This document shows positions 25,114-35,190 of a DNA stretch of 64,000 nucleotides, piece after piece. The stretch comes from Flaccisagitta enflata. Lineage: Eukaryota; Chaetognatha; Sagittoidea; Aphragmophora. Both the position numbers and the translations under genes were made by a program. The stretch covers positions 79,608,001 to 79,672,000 of the forward strand of contig OZ231127.1 in NCBI GenBank assembly GCA_965153355.1, in the 5' to 3' direction. Under the pieces are notes generated by a model. It did no database searches, was not told the DNA's origin, and worked only from the letters and a program-made list of their open reading frames with translations. Every line of letters begins with the position of its first letter. The first letter of the stretch is position 1.

Positions 25114-25118
<5 letters not shown>
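24962..25118 (+). mobile_element. HINE-like element, TTGCG subfamily consensus
   Basis: TTTTT, AGTTGCGGACACGCAACTC, CCGTCCGTC units, CGCGCATTTCCGCCCCTG, CCCGTCCGCAACTGG and CGGCCTTGTT. A (TC)n array follows at 25118-25206. Confidence 0.9.
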
Positions 25119-25209
<91 letters not shown>

Positions 25210-25237
25210 AGTTTGTATGCGAGCGTATGGAATTTTT

Positions 25238-25509
25238 AGTCGCGTGCTACGTGACTCCATAAGCCACTTTTCGGTTGGTCCGTCGGTCGGTCTGTCTGTC
25301 GGTCGGTCCGTCGGTCGGTCGGTCCGTCCGTCATGAAGCTTTTTAGGGGCTTTTGAAAGCGTTTTTATGTCCCTGAATGGCAGAAAAGAAACTTTGTGGA
25401 GTACTTAGCCTTTTAAAATGTCTTTTTGAAAAAAAAATGTTTGTCAGTCTGTCTGCCTGACGTTTTTTGAAAGTGCCGAGGCACGCGACTTAGGTCTAAT
25501 GACCTTGTT
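25238..25509 (+). mobile_element. HINE-like element, long TCGCG variant
   Basis: AGTCGCGTGCTACGTGACTC after TTTTT. It ends GCACGCGACTTAGG...GACCTTGTT. Closely related to 43628-43876, including the internal block GTCTGTCTGCCTGAC. Confidence 0.85.
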
Positions 25510-25510
25510 T

Positions 25511-25675
25511 AGTTGCATCCTCGCATCTCCATAAGAGGGTGTGTCCTACCGAAGGTGGGAAGGTCCAGAGGTTGGGTAATCCGAATTGCGAAATTTTCTT
25601 TAATTCTTCATCACTCTTCTCTTACATTATCTCGAAAGAGGACATATCTATTATTGGACATCTCTTGGCCTTGTT
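25511..25675 (+). mobile_element. HINE-like element, GATGC relative, back to back with the previous one
   Basis: AGTTGCATCCTCGCATCTCC, then TAAGAGGGTGTGTCC, ending CTTGGCCTTGTT. It sits one base from the end of its neighbour. Confidence 0.65.
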
Positions 25676-25832
25676 TTTTAAAACAAACGCGAAAGAAAAA
25701 ACGAAGTCTGTTGTTGGAAATTGAATCTACAAATGAGCGTTGATCTTGTTGGGGAATAAAATCAATTCTCAAAGAGGGAAAAAAGTTGATTTGATGAGGT
25801 GCGTTTAGATATCGCCTTGGTCGAAGGGTGTT

Positions 25833-25992
<160 letters not shown>

Positions 25993-26054
25993 TTTGGGTG
26001 TTTGGTTTGTGTTTTGTATGGATCGACACGGACGTCTGGGCAACCTTTCTGTCC

Positions 26055-26059
26055 TCACC

Positions 26060-26122
<63 letters not shown>

Positions 26123-26164
26123 TTCATCATCATCATAATCATCATCACCATTATCATCATCATC

Positions 26165-26212
<48 letters not shown>

Positions 26213-26288
26213 GCAATCATTATGATCATTATCATCCTGAGCATCATCATCATCATTGTCATCGTCATCGTCATCGTCATCGTTATCG

Positions 26289-26343
<55 letters not shown>
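26055..26343 (+). repeat. (ATC)n array
   Basis: ATC triplets with drift in the middle and a GTCATC hexamer stretch near 26255-26290. Confidence 0.97.
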
Positions 26344-26345
<2 letters not shown>

Positions 26346-26439
26346 CGACTGATGATAATGCCCGGAACCCATCAAAAACCTTTTAGCATGACATACATCA
26401 TATCCAAAAAATCTCATATTTCATACATAGTTTCACTCT

Positions 26440-26445
26440 CTCTCC

Positions 26446-26523
<78 letters not shown>
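26440..26523 (+). repeat. (CT)n microsatellite
   Basis: About 38 CT units. The stretch 26524-26957 holds no supported gene. Confidence 0.98.
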
Positions 26524-26526
<3 letters not shown>

Positions 26527-26957
26527 CTCACTCTCACTGACAGTTTGACCAGTAGCAATGCATGACGACCAAAATCCATTACGTCAAAAAAAGCTTTTTG
26601 AACAGTCAATCGAAATCTGATCTGTCCATGTGTCGATCTGTCGGCCCATCGGTCTGTCCGTGAGTGTGTCCTCAACGCCTCTTGAAAAATGAATTTTTCG
26701 CCTATGGCGAGATTCTACGCGACAGTGTATCAAATACACATGTTTTGAAAGGCACCTTTGACACATATCCGATATGCAAGCAGTCTGTCTGTCTGTCTAT
26801 CAACATGTCTCTTCATAACTCAAATTTACCTTGCCTAGGCTAACCAAGATAATCATGATTTATAATAAGTTAATTCAAACACAACCAACGTTACAACAAA
26901 CAATTGACGTTTCTGTCTTTCTGTGTGCGTGGTTGAAGATGATGATTTTTCATTGAT

Positions 26958-27073
<116 letters not shown>

Positions 27074-27075
27074 GT

Positions 27076-27351
27076 TGCGAACCTGTCTAAAGGAATACAT
27101 CCGGGCAACGCCATTGGTGGCGGCGGTGACGCGTAATTCAACTCCTCTTCCTCTGCGGCATTTTCTGCTCCTCTTCCTCCTCTTCCTCCTGCGTTCCTTC
27201 GAGGCGACAGCAACGGTGCACCCGGCGTCCAGATCCTAACGGGTTGCCCGCCGAACAATGGGGTGAAGACCCCGCCGGCAGGAGCGACCACGAAATTGAC
27301 CATTCTCGAAGATTGCACGAACACGAAGAAGATGGAACAAGGGGCCAACAA
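27076..27351 (-). other. GC-rich block with open frames, possible exon
   Basis: Bases 27076-27351 are much richer in GC than their surroundings. On the minus strand an acceptor (GACTTTGCAG) leads into a frame containing MVNFVVAPAGGVFTPLFGG and an acidic Glu run. A plus-strand frame is also open. No standard donor closes the minus frame, and I recognise no family. A real exon or CpG-island-like DNA are both possible. Confidence 0.3.
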
Positions 27352-27462
27352 CCTGCAAAGTCGCGTGCGCGTGATAGATTAGTAATTGAATCAATAAACT
27401 TAGATAGCTGAATTGATTTGATGGACAATTATGCTTCAAGCATATGATTAGCATATGGTTAG

Positions 27463-27779
27463 TAGGGCGGCTACCTGGAGGGTCAAATGTGGTCAAATTT
27501 CAGCCAACTAACCATACACTCTACGTCATATTTAAAAAAGAATTGAGGCCAGCGGAGATCGGTATCTGGAAAGAAAACCCGCACGGCAACACTATAGAGT
27601 TACAATGGGCGTAAAATTGCGTTCATATTCTTTACCATTGTGTTGCCGTGCGGGTTTCTTGATCAAATACCGACCTCTGCTTGTCTGATTTACTGCCCAA
27701 ATGCCGCTTAGAATGTATGGTTAGATGGCGGAGGAATTTTAAATTTTGAGCCAAATTCACCCTTCAGGTAACCAGCCCA
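27463..27779. mobile_element. hAT-like MITE with 8-bp TSD
   Basis: Flanked by ATGGTTAG on both sides (27455-27462, 27780-27787). The ends are TAGGGCGGCTACCTG and the inverse of TGGGCTGGTTACCTG. Arms extend inward over about 130 bases, including an ACCCGCACGGCAACAC stem at 27571-27586. No coding capacity. Confidence 0.8.
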
Positions 27780-27868
27780 ATGGTTAGCATATCATTTAGT
27801 AATTGACTATTATAAACTTTGATAACTGATAATTGAATTGATTGACAATTATGTCTCAAGAATCTTTA

Positions 27869-28002
27869 AACAAGGCCGGATACACGGCAGGACAGTCGCG
27901 GACGGTTGGGCAGGAGCAGTAATGCAAAAACCGCTCGCAATTCAGAAATGTGACGGATGAACGGACCGACACGGCAAGGTGTTGAGTCGCGTGTCCGTGA
28001 CT
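27869..28002 (-). mobile_element. HINE-like element
   Basis: AACAAGGCCGGATACACGGC, CAGTCGCGGACGGTTGGGC and GAGTCGCGTGTCCGTGACT before AAAAAA. The tetranucleotide core is almost lost. Confidence 0.8.
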
Positions 28003-28024
28003 AAAAAACTACTCATTGACTGTA

Positions 28025-28164
28025 CAGTTAAGCTTCACTAGAACGCAAAATTATGCTTTATTGCCAATATAGAACTAGCTGCAAAATCTCTCATGGGACA
28101 AAAGTCGCATGCCTTATAGGCGAGCATGTCTTGTTATTTGGTGCGCTCTAGCGGTGCTCCACTG
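28025..28164. mobile_element. Tc1/mariner-like MITE, repeated at the window's right edge
   Basis: TA-flanked, with ends CAGTTAAGCTTCACTAGAACG and the inverse of CAGTGGAGCACCGCTAGAGCG. The whole stretch 28033-28255 recurs inverted at 63786-64000, so the MITE lies inside a larger dispersed repeat. Confidence 0.65.
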
Positions 28165-28397
28165 TATTGGCCGAAATAACATATATAATCTTAGATGTGA
28201 GCCAAATGTACTCACTTTTGACTTAAATGACCTGAATATACGTGAAAAATGACCTATTGCAACTTTATACACCCCTGCAGTTCTTTTTTAAGACTCGATC
28301 TTGTTTATATGACGGCATTTAAAAGAAGAATATTTTTCTCTTTCATTATTTCCCTTTTTATGTCATCGACTCATTGCTTGGACCTAAATTTGTTATG

Positions 28398-28503
<106 letters not shown>

Positions 28504-28823
28504 GCGTGTGTGTTTGTGCATGCGTGTAGGAGTGTGTTTGCGCAAGCGTGTGACATCGGGCGGAGCAAGCAAGGAGGACGTTTGAAGGTTTTCTTTCGCA
28601 GACAGAATTCGATTAAGCCCAAAATGGAGGCGAGAAAGGAAACAAGTCTTTGAGTCTTTGAGGCCAAGGCCAAATGCTAAGAAAACACAAAACAACAGAA
28701 CAACTAAACAAACAATACAACTAAATGGTAACTTTCTTCTTGGTGTACAACGATGATGTCTAAACAGTTACAACCACAATTTTAAACAGAACGATTTGAT
28801 ATGCAGAAGAATTTCTCTTTTTT

Positions 28824-29412
28824 GGGCAGCGGCCCCAAAGGGGACAAAGTCCTGTAGAACATAGGGGGAATCTGTTTGTCCGTCCGTCCGTATGTCCGTC
28901 CGTCCGTCCGTCTGCACGTCCGTTCCTTCCTGCCCAATCCTCAGGGCTTTGTCTCCTTTGGTGCCTATTCTGACCCAAATTCTGCCAAATAGCCCAAATA
29001 CAAGCAATATAGTCCAAATTTAACCAAAATGGCCCAAATCCAAGCATAATCGCCCAAATCCCAGCAAAATCGGCCAAATCTTGCCAGAAAACCCCAATTC
29101 TGGCCTGAGGTCCATCATTTTGGCCCCTCAGACATATATTGGGGCCTCCAATACTTAGAATCTGACCAGATTTGGGCCATTTTGTTTCAATTTGGGCCAT
29201 TATGCTTCAACGCACCCATGAGGATGGTGCAGGGGGGGACAAACGGAAGGGCGGATGGATGGATGGACAGATGGACGGATGGACAGAGATATTCCTATTG
29301 TGTTCTACAGGACTTTGTTCCCTTTGCGGCCGCTACCCTGCTCCCCCTCAACTAAAATCACACATTACTCAAGCAGGGCATGGGTACCGCTGACCACTTA
29401 CTGCCTTTGGGC
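28824..29412 (+). mobile_element. GGGCAGC-family HINE-like element
   Basis: GGGCAGCGGCCCCAAAGGGG after a T-run, then GACAAAGTCCTGTAGAACA, CCGT units, degenerate GCCCAAAT repeats, and the inverted arm TGTTCTACAGGACTTTGTTC with GCGGCCGCTACCC. A tail with GGGTACCGCTGACCAC follows. Confidence 0.75.
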
Positions 29413-29604
29413 TGCTACTATCAAGATACTGTTTCTAATTTCATGCATGTGACTCTAAAGGTCACTTTTTATGTCGCTTAATTCGTCTGTTTGTTAGTCT
29501 ATCTGGCAGAAACAGTCTCCTCTTTTGTCTTTTTTATTACCGCGCTTTAGCGGGCATGGAAGCTCTGTATGTTGCCTTAAAGATAACTTCCAAAGACACC
29601 ATAC

Positions 29605-29803
29605 ATTTATCGTTGCGGACGGGTGGGCAGGGGTGTCCAACCCCCATCCACACCCACTTCCACACCCCCCCCCACAAAAACAGAAAGCATCTAAAACGCT
29701 CGTTTTCCTACTTTTCAACTTTCGCTCATGGACCAACGGACCAACGGACCAACGGACCGACGCACCGACAAAGTCTCTCATAGAGTTGCGTGTCCACAAC
29801 CCT
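29605..29803 (-). mobile_element. HINE-like fragment
   Basis: TTGCGGACGGGTGGGCAGG, ACTTTTCAACTTTCGC, GGACCAAC units and GAGTTGCGTGTCCACAAC. The AACAAG end is missing. Confidence 0.7.
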
Positions 29804-30092
29804 AAAAAAGTGTTTTATGTGACCCAATCTCACAGCCAGCAACTTACAAGAAGGGCAACGAGCTGGACAGTCGTCGTTCCACTAAAAAAATAGCAGCTCT
29901 GTAGCTCATCTGGATCAGAACATTTCCCTCTGACAGACATTAGATAGTTAGATACATAAAAACAAACATATTGTGAGTTCACAAAAGGTATGGAAGATTC
30001 TCCGAGGGCAAAGTGATTTGTCTTCATTTTTTGTGAAATCAGTTTGGATCAGAAGAACACAACGCGAAAATTTGCCCAAAGCAACAACGAAA

Positions 30093-30590
<498 letters not shown>

Positions 30591-30655
30591 TTGCCTTATT
30601 TGTAAATATGACTGCCCTCGCATTGATTTGCATCATATATTTAGCCTCGTTCTAG

Positions 30656-30782
30656 GTTGAGTCAATCGATGGTGAAATTTTCAAAGCAACCTCACTGCGT
30701 CACTGGCTCACTGCCTGTCATCCACAACATCCTGCAGAACGACGCAAAATCGTCCATGAAGAGAACATTAATTGGGTTTCAA
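30656..30782 (+). CDS. Candidate plus-strand exon, unknown gene
   Basis: Acceptor CGTTCTAG and donor GTGAGT bracket 127 bases with one open frame, including ATSLRHWLTACHPQHPAER and IVHEENINWVS. An in-frame TAG is part of the acceptor, and the opposite strand is closed. The composition looks coding, but I know no family. It could also be a relic of a transposon protein. Confidence 0.35.
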
Positions 30783-30859
30783 GTGAGTCATTGACTATTG
30801 ATGTTGTGTGTGTGAAGAAGGAACTGCGCAAGCGCAAGAAACTGCTTAATGACGTCATT

Positions 30860-31690
30860 CATTTTTTAGGCGCCGGCGCAATCACGCAGACTCTTATGAC
30901 GCCGATGACAGTGTCTTATGACAGTCAACAGACAATCTATTTTGTGCATAAGGAGCTGGGTTTTAATGGCATGATTTGTTATCAAGTCGACAGCGCAATC
31001 ATGCAGACTCTTATAATGCCAATGACAGCGTCTTATTACAGTCTACAGACAATCTATTTTGTGCATATGGAGCTGGGTTTTAATGGCATCATTCATTTTC
31101 AAGTCGACAGCGCAATCACGCAGACTCTAATAACGCTGATGACAGCGTCTTATTACAGTCTACAGACAATCTATTTTGTGCATATGGAGCTGGGTTTTAA
31201 TGGCATCATTCATTTTCAAGTCGACAGCGCAATCACGCAGACTCTAATAACGCTGATGACAGCGTCTTATTACAGTCTACAGACAATCTATTTTGTGCAT
31301 AAGGAGCTGGGTTTTAATGGCATCATTTGTTATCAAGTCGGCAGCTCAATCACGCAGACTCTTATGATGCCAATGACAGCGTCTTATGACAATCAGCAGA
31401 CAATCTATTCTGTGCAGATGTACATGTGTTTTAATGGCATCATTCATTATCAAGTCGCCAGCGCAATCATGCAGACTCTTATAATGCCAATGACAGCGTC
31501 TTATGACAATCAGCAGACAATCTATTCTGTGCAGATGTACATGTGTTTTAATGGCATCATTAAATGATTCATTTGCTATCAAGTCGCCAGCGCAATCACG
31601 CAGACTCTTATAATGCCGATGACAGTGTGTTATGATAGTGAGCAGACAATCTATTCTGTGCAAATGGAACTGCGTTAATGAGGTCATTTA
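30860..31690 (+). repeat. 117-bp tandem repeat, about 7 units
   Basis: The motif GACAATCTAT recurs at 30931, 31048, 31165, 31282, 31399 and 31516 (period exactly 117) and again at 31645 after a 12-base insertion. Since 117 is 39 codons, a frame stays open for 258 codons on the plus strand, with 39-residue repeats. The minus strand is also partly open, so coding is doubtful. Confidence 0.9.
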
Positions 31691-31775
31691 TTTCTATGGC
31701 GCTAACGCGATCACGCGATCTCATATGCACAATAGGTCAGTTAGAGTGCCTAGAATAGCCAATATTGTACTTTGC

Positions 31776-31922
31776 GCCACACCTTGCCGTGTCGGTCCGT
31801 CCGTCTGTAAGTCGGTGAGTCCGTCCATCACATTTTTGAATTGCAAACGATTTTTGCATAAGCATTACGGCTCCTGCCCAGTGCCCAACCGTCCGCGACG
31901 CTGGTGCCGTGTATCCGGCCTG
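31776..31922 (+). mobile_element. HINE-like element, diverged
   Basis: CCGTCCGTC units, GGCTCCTGCCCA, CCGTCCGCGACGCTGG and TATCCGGCCTGTT. The 5' hairpin is degraded. Confidence 0.55.
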
Positions 31923-31946
31923 TTTTTTTTTCAGTTTTGAACTCAC

Positions 31947-32010
31947 CATCATCATCATCGAGTGTTGGATCTTCAAGAACCGTCGTGTCTATCAAAGCGA
32001 TTTTCCCCTC
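31947..32010 (-). CDS. RasGRF: RasGRF PH2 exon (strand 4 and acidic loop)
   Basis: A 64-base exon, acceptor CTGAAACAG, donor GTGAGT. It encodes EGKIALIDTTVLEDPTLDDDD, matching the RasGRF second PH domain where a hydrophobic LID strand is followed by an acidic loop. It enters in phase 0 from the previous exon and leaves after one base. No confident RasGRF exon follows it to the left, so the rest of PH2, REM and CDC25 are unaccounted for in the window. Confidence 0.85.
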
Positions 32011-32152
32011 CTGTTTCAGATATGAGATTCATACAATTACATTTCGGCAGTGACTGAGTAATTCATATGTACTTACTGTTCAGTTTTTCTCAGCCAACTA
32101 ATTCCTATAGTCAACAAATTCTTGCGTAATTGAAGTTTTAGATTTGGCCTAC

Positions 32153-32221
32153 CTTGGTTAGATGCAGCCTTCCATTGGAGCCTCTTGTTGTAATAAGAAG
32201 ATGATTGGTGAATAAGAAAAC
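32153..32221 (-). CDS. RasGRF: RasGRF PH2 exon (central strands)
   Basis: A 69-base, phase 0-0 exon, acceptor CGCATCTCAG, donor GTAGGC. It encodes VFLFTNHLLITTRGSNGRLH, the PH2 core found in RasGRF proteins (FLF-x-x-HLLI followed by RG-S-x-G-x-LHL). Confidence 0.92.
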
Positions 32222-32420
32222 CTGAGATGCGAAAGGAAATAAAAAGAAAAACAAAAAAAGAACCATTAATTGATTGCCTTGAAAAATTGCCAAAAAAAGA
32301 AAAATGATCTGAGTTAGATAGAATAGGATTCTGGGGTGTTCATATGATCATATCAAGAAATTTGGTACTTTTTTCGAATTCGGTGAGGTCTTTTGCTTTA
32401 CTGACTTTCTAAGCGGTTGT

Positions 32421-32512
32421 TTGTTTAGGGTTAGGGGTAGGGATAGGGTTCAGGTTGGGGTTGGGGGTGGTTATGGGGTTAGGGTTAGGGTTAGGGCTAG
32501 CGTTAGGGCTAG
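32421..32512 (+). repeat. Interstitial telomere-like (TTAGGG) tract
   Basis: Degenerate GGGTTAGGG units with GGGATAGGG, GGGGTTGGGG and GGGCTAGCG variants. It lies in an intron, not at a sequence end. Confidence 0.75.
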
Positions 32513-32612
32513 GTGAGGGGTGGGTTTATACATTTCAACTCGAATCTACTCGAATTAAAGCTTCGCCCAAGCGGGAAAACCCGAAGAAAACAAAAGATTT
32601 GAATCGTCTTAA

Positions 32613-32779
32613 AACAAGGCCGGATACACGGCCATCAGTTGCGGACGGGTGGGCAGGGGCGGAAATACGCGTTTTCCCAATTTTCAACTCGAGCGTGACG
32701 GACCGACCGACCGACCAAGCAACCAACCGACCGACGGACGGACGGACAAAGCCTCCTATAGAGTTGCGTCTCCGCAACT
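32613..32779 (-). mobile_element. HINE-like element, TTGCG subfamily
   Basis: AACAAGGCCGGATACACGGC, CAGTTGCGGACGGGTGGGC, GACC and GGAC units, GAGTTGCGTCTCCGCAACT, then AAAAA. Confidence 0.88.
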
Positions 32780-32857
32780 AAAAACGCCCAGAAATTTTGT
32801 TTCAAAACGCGTACAGGTATCTGTTTCTGGACCCAAGTCTTACTGCCCTTATAAATA

Positions 32858-33157
32858 CAGTCAGTGGACAAAACGGTATTTGTAGATATGTCAGCAGTTT
32901 GGCATATCTCAACCCCTTCAGATCACTCATTCTGGGATATTTCAACCCGTTGAGATCTCTCATTCTGGCACATTTCAACATGTTGAAATGTCTCATGTCC
33001 AAGATTTATCTCAGTAGAATGGGAGATCTCAACGCGTTGAAATGTGCCAGAATGAGAGATCTCAACGGGTTGAAATATCTCAGAATGAGTGTTTTCAAGG
33101 GGTTGAGATATGCAAAACTGCTGACATATCTACAAATACCAAAATGTCCATAGACTG
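32858..33157. mobile_element. Near-palindromic TA-flanked MITE
   Basis: 300 bases between TA dinucleotides. The arms (CAGTC, GGACAAAACGGTATTTG and onward) are inverted over about 130 bases each, with a short spacer near 33000. Arms also contain ATTCTGGCACATTTCAAC, repeated inversely. Confidence 0.8.
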
Positions 33158-33461
33158 TATATAGGGAGATGCCTGGATTGCTGTCACGTGTGAGAGGTCT
33201 ACACAAGAGATTTATGATACGATCAATTATGGACAATTGCGATCGATTATGTTGCCCGCGTAAATTAATATAGAACTCCAACCCTAAATCCATATAGAAG
33301 AGCTTATTCTAACTTCATTGTTTCCGTTACGCTCTCTAGCGCGCTCTGACGGTGGAAGATGGGTGAGAGAGAGAGAGAGAAAAAGGTACCGCGAGAAAGA
33401 TAATCTAATATTTCAACTCCATTTCCCGCGGGTTCACCGAAATGGCAACACTTCCATACTA

Positions 33462-33876
33462 CCACTTGGATAAAAAAAAAAAGACGCACCTATCTATTGA
33501 TTAATAAAATAGATAAAAGAAATAATTTTAGCTATTTTTAAGAAAAACATTTTGAAAGATTTTCAAAAAATCTTTCATTCTAGACCAATCCCAGATATGT
33601 ATTCCAAACGGTTTAAGAGCTAGAGCTCTGCAAAGAGAAGCACTATTTTGCTAAAATGCACTTTTTTCATAGGGATTGCGAAACTGAAATGAGCAATGTT
33701 TTTACTCAAACTGATGCCATTTCTAAACGAAAAAAGATAGCAATACCAGATTGGCGCCAAATGAAAGTACTTTCAAAGGGCTTCAAAATGGCTTCAAAAT
33801 GGCTTCAAAAGTTTTTTGAAGATTTAGTGGCTAAATCAACCATTTAAAAGTGCGTCTTTTTTTTTTATCCGCGTGG
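33462..33876. mobile_element. TA-flanked MITE with A-run ends
   Basis: Ends CCACTTGGATAAAAAAAAAA and the inverse of CCACGCGGATAAAAAAAAAA, both followed inward by GACGCAC. TA on each side. Confidence 0.75.
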
Positions 33877-33899
33877 TAGCCGCATTCTGTTTTGCTAAA

Positions 33900-33925
33900 A
33901 GGGGGAAAAAGAAGGAAAGAAAGAC

Positions 33926-34016
<91 letters not shown>

Positions 34017-34017
34017 G

Positions 34018-34076
<59 letters not shown>

Positions 34077-34360
34077 GAGAAGGAAAGACAGAGAGAGAAA
34101 GAAAGAAAGACGGAAAAAAAGAAAAATGAAAAAAAAAAAAGAGTAAAATGAAGTTGATAAAGAAACCAAGAGTCTGGTTAAGAAACAAAAGAGAAATGAA
34201 GTTAATAAAGGAATTAATGAGCGTGGTTAAAAGCAAATTTGATAAAAAAGAAAAGACAGAGGAAAAGAAAGAAAGGAAGAAAGAAAGAAAGAAAGAGAGA
34301 AAGAAAGAAAGAAAGAAAGAATGAAAAAAAGAAAGACAGAAAAAAAATGAAAAGAAAGAG
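33900..34360 (+). repeat. (GAAA)n arrays
   Basis: GAAA units at about 33915-34130 and 34260-34350. The Lys/Glu and Phe/Leu/Ser frames are artefacts. The stretch 34361-34699 is unremarkable. Confidence 0.95.
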
Positions 34361-34794
34361 AGAAAAGAAGTTGATAAAGCACTTAATGAGCGTGGTAAAG
34401 AAGCAAATTTTATGAAAGAAATTCCGGCAGTAAATAACTTTAATACTCTGGTTTGCACATTGCAAATTGTCTAATCTCTCTAGCGTGACCCCTTGAAAAA
34501 GTGGTATCTATCTTCCTATTTCAAACCAACCCATGTGCCAAATTCTATCTCGGTGGAAAGTGTGAAAACTTTGTTTGGGTCGTTTTGAAGTTTACAAACG
34601 AAATTGAAAAAACAGGAATCACCAAGAGTTCAAATCGACCCTAAAGAATGTTAGATTAATGACCCTGAAGGGTTTCCTATAAAGCTAGACATGGTACGCG
34701 TTAACCAGCGCGGCGGCTGTTTCCCACGGCATCTGCCGCATCATCAGCGTAGCAACTCAATCTAATCGGGCGTACCTCGTGATGACCCGGGCCA

Positions 34795-35190
34795 GTGCTA
34801 CAAATGATTACAACTCTTCATGTTCTCTGCATTACTCATAGTAATTCTTGGTTAGACCCGGCCAGAAAGAAGAAAAATATCTCCTCAGTTAAGGGTTCAA
34901 GCCAAGGGGGAATTCTCGAGGGAGTGCCGCCCAAAGTCCGTGATTATTGGGATTTATTTGTCTCAAATCTTAAAGAATCTTCGACTGCCGAGCAGGTAAA
35001 GAGACACGGACAAGAGAAAGGAATCGAAGTCAAAGATGTCTTTTTGCTCAAGTCAAAGAGAAAAGGCACAATCTCAGCCAAAGTTCGGGTCGCACTCGAA
35101 CACAAGACAAAAGCCAAAAATGAGGAAGTGTGGCCTTTACACACCAAAGTCCAGGACTGGATATTCCGCCCAAAAAAGCAAAGTGTCTAA
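34795..35190 (+). CDS. LINE ORF1, C-terminal part
   Basis: The frame includes VPPKVRDYWDLFVSNL, then EVWPLHTKVQDWIFRPK before the stop. The spacing fits the RRM-like C-terminal region of ORF1 proteins of invertebrate LINEs (nucleic-acid binding). The N-terminal part is missing, so the start codon shown is only the first in frame. The end overlaps ORF2 by about 155 bases in a different frame. Confidence 0.6.
   Translation: MLQMITTLHVLCITHSNSWLDPARKKKNISSVKGSSQGGILEGVPPKVRDYWDLFVSNLKESSTAEQVKRHGQEKGIEVKDVFLLKSKRKGTISAKVRVALEHKTKAKNEEVWPLHTKVQDWIFRPKKQSV

Noticed and set aside
29880-29940. Possible tRNA (A-box-like TAGCTCATCTGG)
   Set aside because: No B box or cloverleaf follows.
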